Of a stretch of DNA of 45,029 bases, positions 35,892 through 44,743 are shown piece after piece. Numbering within the stretch: the first letter of the stretch is position 1; every line of letters begins with the position of its first letter. Origin of the DNA: Alphaproteobacteria bacterium. GTDB lineage: Bacteria > Pseudomonadota > Alphaproteobacteria > Rhizobiales > Devosiaceae. The notes beneath the pieces are model-generated. The model was given only the letters and a program-made list of their open reading frames with translations. It made no database searches and was not told the DNA's origin. The stretch is from assembly GCA_018818925.1 (NCBI GenBank), contig JAHJQZ010000040.1, positions 1 through 45,029 on the forward strand. The letters are read 5' to 3'. A program made the translations under genes and the position numbers.

Positions 35892-36997
35892 TGGCTTTGT
35901 CGCGACGCGCCTTCGGATTGGGTCTTCTGGGTGCCAGCGTCGCCGGCACCGGTACCTATTTCGCCATCAAGGACCGGCCCGAATTCCAGGGTCTCATCGG
36001 CAACCGGACCGAGCTGTTCGGCTTCCTCGGCGGTGAGAAGCAGGCCTTCATAGAGGACGCCGACGTGGTCAGGGCCCTGGGCAATCACGGTCTTGGCCTC
36101 GACGCCCGCGTCGCCGGATCGGTCGAGATGAGCCGCGAGCCGGCGCTGCTTGGCCAGAATCCGCAATTCCTCTGGCCGTCCTCCTCGGTCATGGTCGACA
36201 TCGCGCGGGCGAGCGGGGTCAAGGTCAGGCGCGACCAGGTCGTGCTCAATTCGCCCATCGTCGTTTATTCCTGGGAGCCGGTCGTCGCCGGATTGACCAA
36301 GGCGGGCCTGGTGACCGCCACCATGAGCGGGCATTACGAACTCGACCTTCTGGCTCTGCTCAGCGCCGTGCTTGCTGGCACCGACTGGTCCGAACTCGGG
36401 GTCGACGTGCTCTATGGCCGGTCGCGCCTGGTCTCGACCGATCCGAACCGCTCGAATTCCGGTTTCATGTTCGCCGGGCTGGTGCTCAACCTTTTGTCCG
36501 GAGACGTTGCCGACATGGAAGCGCTCGATGTCGTTGGCGAAAAGGCCAGGGACATCTTTGCCGGCATGGGCCTCAAATCCTCGTCCTCCGGCAAGCTGTT
36601 CGACCAGTATCTGGCCGGCGGCTACGGCGCCGAGCCGATGGTGGTCGGCTACGAGAACCAGCTGGTCGAATGGATTCTCGCCGATCCGGAGCGCTGGCAA
36701 CGCATCGCCAAGAGCACGCAGCCCAAGCCGGTGATGCTCTATCCGCGCCCGACGGCCTATTCGGCCCATCCGCTGATCACCATCGCCGAGGCGGCGGACC
36801 GGCTGCTCGAAGCCCTCTTGTCCGAGCCGGTGCAGCAACTCGCGTGGATGAAGCACGGTTTTCGTGGCCCGCTTGGCGCCGTGTCCGGTTCGGCTGATCC
36901 GGCAATTGCCGGTTTGCTGCCCGACGGCATCGGTGCCGTGCTGCCCATGCCCGCCGCCAATGTCATGCTGGCTTTCCTGTCGCGCCTGGCGGCCTGA
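35891..36997 (+). CDS. Substrate-binding-protein-like protein, paralogue of the upstream VWA lipoprotein
   Basis: A 368-residue protein with a twin-arginine-like N-terminus (SRRAFGLGLLG) acting as a signal or anchor. Its binding-protein-like core shares spaced motifs with the first gene of the operon: WPSSSVMVD (residues 95-103) matches WPASSVWID, and SNSG (188-191) is identical. It lacks a VWA domain. The two are therefore probably diverged duplicates with related ligands. The start overlaps the XpaC-like stop (TGATG). Substrate unknown; extracellular solute-binding family is the safest label. Confidence 0.8.
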   Translation: MALSRRAFGLGLLGASVAGTGTYFAIKDRPEFQGLIGNRTELFGFLGGEKQAFIEDADVVRALGNHGLGLDARVAGSVEMSREPALLGQNPQFLWPSSSVMVDIARASGVKVRRDQVVLNSPIVVYSWEPVVAGLTKAGLVTATMSGHYELDLLALLSAVLAGTDWSELGVDVLYGRSRLVSTDPNRSNSGFMFAGLVLNLLSGDVADMEALDVVGEKARDIFAGMGLKSSSSGKLFDQYLAGGYGAEPMVVGYENQLVEWILADPERWQRIAKSTQPKPVMLYPRPTAYSAHPLITIAEAADRLLEALLSEPVQQLAWMKHGFRGPLGAVSGSADPAIAGLLPDGIGAVLPMPAANVMLAFLSRLAA

Positions 36998-37076
36998 CAC
37001 TGTTCGCGGCGTGACGGCAAGCCGCCTTGGCATCCCGAGCTTTCGTTCGCTGCGAGCGTTTCCCCCGCCGAACCGA

Positions 37077-38264
37077 CTACCTCAGCATGTCGCCCAACTC
37101 CACGTTCATGCCGTCGGCCGAAGCAAGGTCCTCGACCGAATCGTAGAGCAATTCGAGGGCGTAATAGGGGTTGTGGGCGTGGATGCCGGGATCGGCGGTC
37201 ACGACCTTCCAGTTGTAGACGGCCTTGAGCAGGCGCGGCGTCCAGCTGGCATAGGCGACGACCTTGCCTTGGGCATCGGTGTCGGCAACGCCGTCGAGAT
37301 TGGCGTCCGTGAAAAAGTACGGGTAGCTGGCGCCGTCGAAGACCATCGGCGTGCCGGCCACGTTGGCGGCATAAGCCAGGTAAGTCTCCATCAGCTTGGC
37401 GGCATTGGCGGCGATGTCGGCCTTGATGCCCTTGCTGGTGTCGCCGCTGCCGTCGAAACTGACATGGGCGATGCGGATATCATCGGGATTGCCGGTCTGG
37501 TGGCAAGTCAGGCAGGGTTCCTCGGCAATCTCGAGCGAGTGCGGATTGTGGCAGGACACGCATGTGCCGATTGGCTTGGCGTGCAGGAACCGGCCGGAAT
37601 AGTCCTTGCCCGGATACTGGTAGCCGACCTGGGCGATGTCGCCCAGATTGGTGGCGGCGGCGAGCCGGTAGTGCGGATTGATGAAGCGCAGCTTCTCGTT
37701 GACCGTATCCTCGTCCATGTCCGCCGTCGCCTTGACCACGGACAAGCCGGATTCGCGACCCTGGTGGCAACTCATGCACGCTGCTTCGACGCCGACGACC
37801 GGATGCGACACACCGGACGGGAAGGTGATTTGCTTGACCTCGGAAAGCCTCGGGTTGTGGCAGGTTTCGCAGTCGACGACGCCGCCGATCGGGAACGGGT
37901 GCTCGGGCATGCCCACCGGGCTGCCGTCGAGGCCGTGCAGGGCGCGGAAACCGGCGCCGGAATGGCAGACGGCGCATTGCGGCGGGATTTCGCCCTCGCT
38001 GTTCCAATGCGCAAAGGCCTCGGCCGACAGGTCCGCATGGGCGGATCGTGACCAGGCGGCGATCATGTCGGCCTGTGGAATCGCGATAATTTCCGGATTG
38101 AACGGGCCGCGATCGGGAAAGACCAGCGCCGGCGTCTCGGCGGCCGACGCTCCCGCATCCGGGGTCTCGGGGGCGGTCTGGGCGAAGGACGCCACCATCA
38201 GCCACATGGACACGATAATGGCGGCTGCAACGAAACCGATATGCCCGATCAATCTGCGTATCAT
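37077..38264 (-). CDS. Periplasmic pentaheme cytochrome c
   Basis: A 395-residue exported protein with an N-terminal signal segment (about residues 8-28). Five CxxCH heme sites are CAVCH (97), CETCH (132), CMSCH (163), CVSCH (235) and CLTCH (251), with extra His residues for axial ligation. The heme-free C-terminal 140 residues end in an HNPYYALELLYDS helix typical of multiheme c-type cytochromes. No enzymatic signature is obvious, so it is probably an electron carrier. The start chosen has AGGGG upstream; an earlier in-frame start would place 28 residues before the signal. It is divergent from nqrA across 133 nt. Confidence 0.88.
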   Translation of the reverse strand: MIRRLIGHIGFVAAAIIVSMWLMVASFAQTAPETPDAGASAAETPALVFPDRGPFNPEIIAIPQADMIAAWSRSAHADLSAEAFAHWNSEGEIPPQCAVCHSGAGFRALHGLDGSPVGMPEHPFPIGGVVDCETCHNPRLSEVKQITFPSGVSHPVVGVEAACMSCHQGRESGLSVVKATADMDEDTVNEKLRFINPHYRLAAATNLGDIAQVGYQYPGKDYSGRFLHAKPIGTCVSCHNPHSLEIAEEPCLTCHQTGNPDDIRIAHVSFDGSGDTSKGIKADIAANAAKLMETYLAYAANVAGTPMVFDGASYPYFFTDANLDGVADTDAQGKVVAYASWTPRLLKAVYNWKVVTADPGIHAHNPYYALELLYDSVEDLASADGMNVELGDMLR

Positions 38265-38397
38265 TCTTGCCCCTGGTCCAGCTTGATGAAGCTTCAAGTC
38301 GCTGATAGGGATAAGGCTACCAAAATGGTGCAGTATTCGCAACCACAAGTGCCGATGCGGAAACTGCTGTTGCGGAGGCCAGACGGAGAAGTCGAAA

Positions 38398-39675
38398 GTG
38401 CGATGGACCCTCAGAGGCGGATTGAGTGTTCATGCGGCCGACTTGCCCGCGCCATCGGGTCCGGTGCCGGTCCAAATCACCGAAGAAGCAGGCCTGACGG
38501 CCACTTGGGACGAGGATTTCCGCGTTGAGGCGCTTGTCGCCGAGGGCGACCGCGTCGCCCAGGGCGCACCGGTCCTGCGCTCCCGACGCTATCCCGAAAT
38601 CGTCGTGACGGCACCGATGGCGGCACGCGTCGCCAAGATCGGACTCAATGCCGGCCGCCGCCTGTCGCGCATCGTCTTTTATGGCGAATCGGATGCCGGC
38701 CGGCATGAATTCGACACGAACGTCGCCAAAAGGCTCGACGATTCGGCCGCCGTTCGGCTGGCGCTGCAGCAATCGGGGCTGTGGCGTCATTTCCGCTCGC
38801 GGCCTTTCGGCCAGGAGCCGCGCCCCGACGAATCACCCATGGCAATCGTCGTCATGGCGCGCGACACGCGGCCGGCCGCTCCCGATCCGCGCCTGGCGCT
38901 TGCCGGCCGCGAAAGCGAATTCGAGCGCGGGCTGCGCGCACTTCTCACGCTCGGCGACGGGCCGGTCTATGTCTGTCAGGCGGGTGCCGCCGATCTCGTC
39001 GACGCCAAGGGGTTCGACGCGCGTCTTCGTATCGTCAGGAACGGCGGACGGCATCCCTGGGGTCTTGCCGGTTTCCAGATCCACCAGATTCATCCGGCGG
39101 CGCCGGGCAAGCCGGTTTGGGACCTGCATGCCGAGGACGTGGCCGGCATCGGCGCCTATCTCGAAACCGGCCTTGTTCCCGAAACGCGGCTGATCTCGGT
39201 GACCGGATCGGCCTTGCGCCAGCAACGCCATGTCAGGTGCCAGCCCGGCGCCGACCTGCGCGGTCTGAGCCACGGCTTCGTCAAGCCCGGGCGCCATACC
39301 ATCCTCAGCGGCTCGGCGCTCGACGGGCACGAAGCCCGCTGGCTCGGATTGCGCCATCGCCAGGCGACGGTGATCAGCGGCGATGCCGGCGGCCAGAGGC
39401 GGCACTGGTTCCTTTCGGCCCTCAGGGGCGCGTCCCGGCCGCTGCCGATCATCCCGACGGCGGCGCTCGACCATGCCATGGGCGGCGCCCTTCCGGCCGC
39501 CGCGTTCCTGCGCGCCCTGTCGGCCGGCGATACCGAGACGGCGGTCAAGCTCGGCGCCCTCAGTTTTCTCGCCGAAGACATGGCGCTGGTCGACTACGTG
39601 ACCGGCGCCGAACCGCGCTTTTCAGAAGTGCTTTCAGCAGTGCTGGAGCGAATCGAGCAGGAGGAAATCGGTTGA
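38398..39675 (+). CDS. nqrA: Na+-translocating NADH:quinone reductase subunit A (divergent)
   Basis: A 425-residue peripheral subunit on the cytoplasmic side of the NQR complex. The N-terminal RGGLSVHAADLPAP corresponds to the usual KKGLDLPIAG start, followed by a lipoyl-like fold (VAEGDRVAQGAPVL, TAPMAARVAKI). Similarity is weaker than for the other subunits. The start is GTG with GGAG nine bases upstream. It is the first gene of the nqr operon and overlaps nqrB by 4 nt. Confidence 0.85.
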   Translation: MRWTLRGGLSVHAADLPAPSGPVPVQITEEAGLTATWDEDFRVEALVAEGDRVAQGAPVLRSRRYPEIVVTAPMAARVAKIGLNAGRRLSRIVFYGESDAGRHEFDTNVAKRLDDSAAVRLALQQSGLWRHFRSRPFGQEPRPDESPMAIVVMARDTRPAAPDPRLALAGRESEFERGLRALLTLGDGPVYVCQAGAADLVDAKGFDARLRIVRNGGRHPWGLAGFQIHQIHPAAPGKPVWDLHAEDVAGIGAYLETGLVPETRLISVTGSALRQQRHVRCQPGADLRGLSHGFVKPGRHTILSGSALDGHEARWLGLRHRQATVISGDAGGQRRHWFLSALRGASRPLPIIPTAALDHAMGGALPAAAFLRALSAGDTETAVKLGALSFLAEDMALVDYVTGAEPRFSEVLSAVLERIEQEEIG

Positions 39676-40448
39676 TACGCGGATTGTGGGATCGCGAAAC
39701 CGTGGCGCTGATGGTGCTTGCCGCCATGCTTCCGCTTGCGGCGATGTGGCTGCAGGTCGAAGGCGTGGACGCTGCATTTAAACTGGTGTTTTTCCTCGTA
39801 TTTGCAGGTATCTGGCACCTTTTATTCATGCTGGTTCGAGCGCAGCCGCCCTCGTTCGCCGGGGCGGTGACGGCGCTGGCCATCGCTATCCTTGCGCCCG
39901 AGGAACTCGGCGTCGTGCACTTGTTGCTCGGCGTCAGCTTCGGGGTGGTCATGGCCGAACTGGTGTTCGGCGGCTGGGGGCGCAACGTGCTCAATCCGGC
40001 CACGGTCACCCTCGCCTTTCTCGGTTTCGGCTTTCCGGCCGCGCCCTGGCCCGATCTCATCGCCCAGATCGGCTGGGCGGCGATCCCGGCGGCCCTCATC
40101 GGCCTGCTGACCGGCGTGTTTGCCGGGCGCGTCATGGTCGGGGCGCTCGCCGTGTTCGGCATTGCCCATCTGATGGGCGTCGACCTGAGCGGCGTCTACC
40201 CGGCTATCGCGGTGGTCTTCGTGCTCTTGGTTCTCGACCCGGTGACGAGCGCGGCGACGCGGACCGGGCGCCTGCTCTACGGTGCCCTGTTCGCGGCGCT
40301 GGTCGTGCTGTTCCTGATCGAATGGCACGGCGCGGCACCGATCCAGATCTCGGCGGCGGCGGCGCTTCTCGCCTCGCTCGCCGCTCCCCTGCTCGATGAA
40401 ATCGCAATTGCCTCGTGGCTTGCCCAGAGGAGACGGCACCTTGGTTGA
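39672..40448 (+). CDS. nqrB: NqrB-like membrane subunit, short form lacking the FMN-attachment segment
   Basis: A 258-residue membrane protein with about eight helices; NqrB is normally about 410. Conserved pieces are GVSFGVVMAELVFGGWG, VLNPATVTLAF (residues 106-116) and DPVTSAATRTGR (189-200). Between FGFPA (ending at 123) and the next helix, the stretch that usually carries the SGAT site for covalent FMN is missing. The N-terminal extension is also absent. The start is TTG with an excellent AGGAGG seven bases upstream, overlapping the nqrA stop. No frameshift is evident. It may still place quinone or Na+ sites, but electron flow through FMN-B should not occur. Confidence 0.85.
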   Translation: MIRGLWDRETVALMVLAAMLPLAAMWLQVEGVDAAFKLVFFLVFAGIWHLLFMLVRAQPPSFAGAVTALAIAILAPEELGVVHLLLGVSFGVVMAELVFGGWGRNVLNPATVTLAFLGFGFPAAPWPDLIAQIGWAAIPAALIGLLTGVFAGRVMVGALAVFGIAHLMGVDLSGVYPAIAVVFVLLVLDPVTSAATRTGRLLYGALFAALVVLFLIEWHGAAPIQISAAAALLASLAAPLLDEIAIASWLAQRRRHLG

Positions 40449-41241
40449 TCTCAATCCCTATTCGTGGTGGAAGCGCTTTCTGGCTCTGCCGAACGAGAGC
40501 CGAACGAAGACCATCGGCGTGGCCTTCCTGGTCGCCGCCGTCTGCGCGGTCCTGGTCAACGGCGCCACCGTTGTTCTCAGGCCCATCCAGACGGCCAATA
40601 GGGCCCATGAGCAGCAGGTGCGACTCGAGGCCCTGGTGTCGGCCATTCCGGGTATGAACGAACTGATCGCCAAGGCGGGCGGCGACGCCCTGTCGGCGGT
40701 GATCGTCGATCTAAAGACCGGATGGGCCGCCGACGGGGTGAGCCCCGCGACGCTCGACGAAGCCTTGCAGGAAGCGGCGAACTGGACGCCGCTGACGCCC
40801 GAGCAGGACATTGCCGGGCTCGGCACGCGGCCCGATTTCACCCAGGTCTATATCCTCAGGGATGGCGAGACGGTGTCGCTTGCCATCCTGCCGATCGCCG
40901 GGGCCGGCTATCAGGGCCAGATCCAGGGCATGCTGGCCATGCATGGCGACATGAACACCATCGCCGGCATCGCCATCACCGAACAGGTCGAGACGCCCGG
41001 GCTCGGAGGGCGTATCGAGGAACCGGCCTGGCAGGCCCAGTTCCCCGGCATCAGGATTCGCGATCCGAGCGGCCGGATGCGTTTCACCATCCAGCGCGGC
41101 CCAGCCACCAACGAATATGAGGTCGACGGCATCACCGGCGCCACGCGAACCAGCAACGCCATGACGCAGATCGTCCGCTTCTGGACCGGGCCTGAAGGCT
41201 ACGGACCATTCTTCGACGCGGTCCGGCGGGGAGAGTTCTAG
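40441..41241 (+). CDS. nqrC: Na+-NQR subunit C, FMN-bearing
   Basis: A 266-residue subunit with one N-terminal membrane helix (about residues 22-44) and a periplasmic domain. The FMN-binding site is intact: VDGITGATRTSNAM near residue 230, where the last Thr of TGAT receives covalent FMN from ApbE. The start is TTG with GAGGAG eight bases upstream and overlaps nqrB by 8 nt; an ATG 15 codons earlier lacks a ribosome site. Confidence 0.93.
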   Translation: MVDLNPYSWWKRFLALPNESRTKTIGVAFLVAAVCAVLVNGATVVLRPIQTANRAHEQQVRLEALVSAIPGMNELIAKAGGDALSAVIVDLKTGWAADGVSPATLDEALQEAANWTPLTPEQDIAGLGTRPDFTQVYILRDGETVSLAILPIAGAGYQGQIQGMLAMHGDMNTIAGIAITEQVETPGLGGRIEEPAWQAQFPGIRIRDPSGRMRFTIQRGPATNEYEVDGITGATRTSNAMTQIVRFWTGPEGYGPFFDAVRRGEF

Positions 41242-41244
41242 GCC

Positions 41245-41910
41245 ATGGCGGCGAAGGGATTCTTCTGGAGTACGCTGACCGAGCCGCTGATCCGGCAAAA
41301 TCCGGTAACGCTGCAGATTCTCGGCATCTGCTCGGCGCTGGCGGTCACGACCTCGCTCGACACGGCGCTGACCATGGCGGCCTCGCTTACCGTGGTGCTG
41401 GTGCTGTCGGCTTTCTTTGTCAGCCTCATCCGCAGACACATCCCGGATTCGATTCGGCTGATCGTCCAGATCATCATCGTCGCCTCGCTGGTGATCGTCA
41501 TCGACCAGCTGCTTCAGGCCTATCTGTTCGACATTTCCAAACGCCTGTCGGTGTTTGTTGGCCTGATCACCACCAATTGCATCGTTTTGGGGCGTACCGA
41601 GAGCTTCTCGCGCTCCAATCCGCCTGTGCGCTCGATGGTCGACGCCCTCGGCAACGGGCTCGGCTATTCCATGGTGCTGACGGTGATTGGATCGATCCGC
41701 GAGCTGTTCGGCAAGGGCTCCCTGCTCGGCTTTGACGTGCTGCCGACCGTAGACCAGGGCGGCTGGTATACCCCGCTCGCCCTGATGCTTTTGGCACCGA
41801 GCGCCTTCTTCCTGCTCGGCGGCCTGGTCTGGGCTATCCGTTCGCTTAATCCCGAGCAGGCCGAGGCGCTCGAGCATGTGCCTCCCGAAAAAAAGGAGAG
41901 CCGGGCATGA
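41245..41910 (+). CDS. nqrD: Na+-NQR subunit D
   Basis: A 221-residue membrane subunit with six helices. The two Cys positions that help hold the intramembrane iron-sulfur centre with NqrE are present (LGICSALAV near residue 29 and LITTNCIVLGR near 112). A longer acidic cytoplasmic tail ends the protein. The stop overlaps the nqrE start. Confidence 0.95.
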   Translation: MAAKGFFWSTLTEPLIRQNPVTLQILGICSALAVTTSLDTALTMAASLTVVLVLSAFFVSLIRRHIPDSIRLIVQIIIVASLVIVIDQLLQAYLFDISKRLSVFVGLITTNCIVLGRTESFSRSNPPVRSMVDALGNGLGYSMVLTVIGSIRELFGKGSLLGFDVLPTVDQGGWYTPLALMLLAPSAFFLLGGLVWAIRSLNPEQAEALEHVPPEKKESRA

Positions 41911-42518
41911 ACGACCTCGCCAGCCTCTTCCTGCGCGCCGCCTTCGTCGAGAACATGCCGCTGACGCTGTTTCTGGGGCTGTGCACCTTCCTCGCCCTGT
42001 CGCGCCGAACCGGCACGGCGGTCGGTCTCGGCATCGCCGTGACCCTGGTGCTCGGCGCCACGGCGGCGCTCAACCAGGCGATCTACCACTTCATTCTGGC
42101 GCCCGGCGCCTGGACCTGGGCCGGCATGCCGGAACTCGACCTGTCCTATCTGAAACTGATCGCCTTTATCGGCGTCATCGCCGCCTCGGTGCAGCTCATT
42201 GAAATGGTGCTCGACCGCTACTTCCCGGTGATCTATTCGGCCTTCGGCGTATTTCTGCCGCTGTTGACGGTGCATTGCGCCATCCTGGCCGGCTCCCTGT
42301 TCACGGTCGAACGCAATTACGACGTGACGGAATCCTTCGTCTTCGGCCTTGGCGGCGGCGCCGGTTTTGCCATCGCCGTCATCATGCTCGCCGGCATAAG
42401 GCAGCGCCTGGCCTATGCCGACCTGCCGGCCGGGCTCAGGGGGCTCGGCATCACCTTCGTGCTCGCCGGCATGATGTCGCTCGGCTTTTCGGCCTTCGCG
42501 CAGATGGTGGTGGCATGA
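41907..42518 (+). CDS. nqrE: Na+-NQR subunit E
   Basis: A 203-residue membrane subunit with six helices. Its Cys residues for the shared iron-sulfur centre are in GLCTFLALSRR (near residue 26) and TVHCAILAG (near 120). ENMPLTLFLG and the central helices match the family. It forms a pseudo-symmetric pair with NqrD. Confidence 0.95.
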   Translation: MNDLASLFLRAAFVENMPLTLFLGLCTFLALSRRTGTAVGLGIAVTLVLGATAALNQAIYHFILAPGAWTWAGMPELDLSYLKLIAFIGVIAASVQLIEMVLDRYFPVIYSAFGVFLPLLTVHCAILAGSLFTVERNYDVTESFVFGLGGGAGFAIAVIMLAGIRQRLAYADLPAGLRGLGITFVLAGMMSLGFSAFAQMVVA

Positions 42519-43741
42519 TCGATATCGCGATAGGCAGCGGCGTTATCGTCGTTCTTATCCTCGGGCTGACCATCGGCTTGCTGCTGGCGCGCGCGCGCCT
42601 GGTGCCGCAGGAAGCGGTCGTGGTGACGGTCAATGAGGGCAAGCGCATCGACGCGGCGCGCGGCGACCGCCTGCTCGGCGTGCTGCACGGGGCCGGAATC
42701 GGCATTCCGGCGGCCTGCGGCGGCTCCGGCACCTGCGGGCTCTGCCGCGTGACGGTGTTCGGCGACGGTGCCGGCGAGGTCAAGGCCACCGAGAAGGGCG
42801 TGCTCTCGGCCACCGAGCGGCGCAACAATGTCCGCCTCGCCTGCCAGTGCCAGTTACGCGGCTCGGTTTCGGTCGAGGTGCCGACCGAAATTCTCGTCGC
42901 CGAAGGCTTTGCCTGCAAGGTTGCCTCCAATGGCATGCTGGCGCCGCTCATTCGCGAACTCGTGCTCGACCTGCCGGAGGGGCGCGAGATCGATTTCCGC
43001 GCCGGCAATTTCATGCAGCTGACGGCACCGGCCTACACGCTCGACCTCGGCAAGCTCGATCTGCCGCACCAATTCGAGGAAATCTGGAGCATTGCCGGCT
43101 GGCGCCAGATGCATGCGGAATCGCCCAAGCCGGTGACCCGCGCCTATTCCATCGCCTCCCGTCCCGAGGACGCGGCGAACGGCAAGCTCGTGTTCAACAT
43201 CCGCCTCGCCGTGCCGCCCGCCGGCCATGAAGCCGATATCCATCCAGGCATCGTCAGCTCGCATCTGTTCGCGCTGAAGCCGGGCGACGCGCTCGAGGTC
43301 TCGGGTCCGTTCGGCGATTTCCAGGTGCAGCCGACCGGGCGCGAGATGGTGTTCATCGGCGGCGGCGTCGGCATGGCGCCGATGCGCGCGATGGTGCACG
43401 AGCAGGTCGGGCTCAAGTCCGACCGCAAGATGACCTATTATTACGGTGCCCGCTCGGCGGCCGACCTGTTCTATCGCGAGGAATTCGACGCCATCGCCGC
43501 GGCCAATCCGAACTTCACCTGGACGCCGGCCCTGTCCGAGCCGGCACCCGGCGACCGCTGGACCGGCGCCACCGGCTTCATCCACGAGGTCGTGCGCAAC
43601 GCCATGAGCAGTCATCCCGCCCCGGAGGACTGCGAGTACTATCTGTGCGGTCCGCCGGTGATGATTTCGGCCGTGCTCGCCATGCTGGATCGTATCGGCG
43701 TCGAACCGCATTCGATCTTCAACGACGATTTCGGAGTCTGA
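42515..43741 (+). CDS. nqrF: Na+-NQR subunit F, NADH dehydrogenase
   Basis: A 408-residue NADH-oxidising subunit. The N-terminal helix (about 6-26) is followed by a plant-type ferredoxin domain with CGGSGTCGLC and a fourth Cys in RLACQCQL. The reductase part follows: FAD motif RAYSIAS, NAD motif GGGVGMAPMRA, YLCGPPVM and a C-terminal NDDFG. All cofactor sites look intact. The frame is open upstream into nqrE, but the ATG overlapping the nqrE stop is the start. Confidence 0.96.
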   Translation: MIDIAIGSGVIVVLILGLTIGLLLARARLVPQEAVVVTVNEGKRIDAARGDRLLGVLHGAGIGIPAACGGSGTCGLCRVTVFGDGAGEVKATEKGVLSATERRNNVRLACQCQLRGSVSVEVPTEILVAEGFACKVASNGMLAPLIRELVLDLPEGREIDFRAGNFMQLTAPAYTLDLGKLDLPHQFEEIWSIAGWRQMHAESPKPVTRAYSIASRPEDAANGKLVFNIRLAVPPAGHEADIHPGIVSSHLFALKPGDALEVSGPFGDFQVQPTGREMVFIGGGVGMAPMRAMVHEQVGLKSDRKMTYYYGARSAADLFYREEFDAIAAANPNFTWTPALSEPAPGDRWTGATGFIHEVVRNAMSSHPAPEDCEYYLCGPPVMISAVLAMLDRIGVEPHSIFNDDFGV

Positions 43742-43744
43742 ACC

Positions 43745-44734
43745 ATGAGCGCTGCGAACACCAGACTGCACCGGCGCGCCTTTCTCGCCCTCGGCGGTGG
43801 CACCGCACTATCGCTGGCGCTCCCGCGCCTGTCGCTCGGCGCGCCGGCCCTTTCCGGCCTGACCGGCCGCGCTTTCAGCACCGAGTGGAGCGTAGCGGTG
43901 CCGGATGGTGTCGACATCGCGCCGCTGCGGCCATCCATCGAGGCGCTGCTCGCCGGGATCGACCGGCAGATGTCGCCCTGGCGCGCCGACAGCGACGTCA
44001 CCCGCTTCAATCGCGCGCCGGCCGGCACGCTGAAACTGCCTTCCGAATTGCTGCATGTTGCCGCGGCGGCGCTCGCTCTGGCGGCGACCAGCGCCGGCGA
44101 GTTCGATCCGACGGTCGGACCGCTGGTCTCGCGCTGGGGGTTCGGCCCGATCGAGGGCGACGCCATATCGGACTGGCAGCGGATTGGTTTTAGGGGCGAT
44201 GCCCTCGCCAAGCCAGCCGACGGCCTGACGCTCGATCTATGCGGCATCGCCAAGGGCTATGCCCTCGACCGTATGGCCGACCTGGTCAAGACCGCCGGCG
44301 CGACCGATTTCCTCATCGATCTCGGCGGCGAATTGAGCGCCTGCGGTCGCCATCCTTCCGGCCGGCCGTGGCACGTCGCCGTCGAGGACCCGCGCCCCGG
44401 CTTTTCCGGCGCTGTCGACGTGCTCGATCTCACCGGCACGACTGTCGCGACCTCGGGCAGCCGTGCCAACAGCTATCAGCTCGGCCGCCGCCGCTACAGC
44501 CACATCATCGATCCGATGACCCGCGAGCCGGTCGACACAGACCTTTTGTCGGTCTCGGTGATCGCGCCGGACGCCATGATGGCCGACGGTTGGGCCACGG
44601 CGCTGATGGCCGCCGGCGCCATCAAGGGTCCGGCGCTGGCGCGGCAGAACCAGGTCGACGCCCTGTTCGTGCTGAAGGACGGCGACGGGCTCGAACGCCT
44701 GTCGACGGGTACCTTCGGCGCCTATCTGGCGTAA
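43745..44734 (+). CDS. apbE: FAD:protein FMN transferase (ApbE)
   Basis: A 329-residue exported enzyme that attaches FMN to threonine in NqrC-type proteins. A Tat-like leader (HRRAFLALGGG) is followed by FDPTVGPLVSRWGFG, DLCGIAKGYALD, the IDLGGEL turn and YSHIIDPMT. It starts 3 nt after nqrF and supports the view that at least NqrC is flavinylated in this organism. Confidence 0.95.
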   Translation: MSAANTRLHRRAFLALGGGTALSLALPRLSLGAPALSGLTGRAFSTEWSVAVPDGVDIAPLRPSIEALLAGIDRQMSPWRADSDVTRFNRAPAGTLKLPSELLHVAAAALALAATSAGEFDPTVGPLVSRWGFGPIEGDAISDWQRIGFRGDALAKPADGLTLDLCGIAKGYALDRMADLVKTAGATDFLIDLGGELSACGRHPSGRPWHVAVEDPRPGFSGAVDVLDLTGTTVATSGSRANSYQLGRRRYSHIIDPMTREPVDTDLLSVSVIAPDAMMADGWATALMAAGAIKGPALARQNQVDALFVLKDGDGLERLSTGTFGAYLA

Positions 44735-44743
44735 GGTGGCAGC

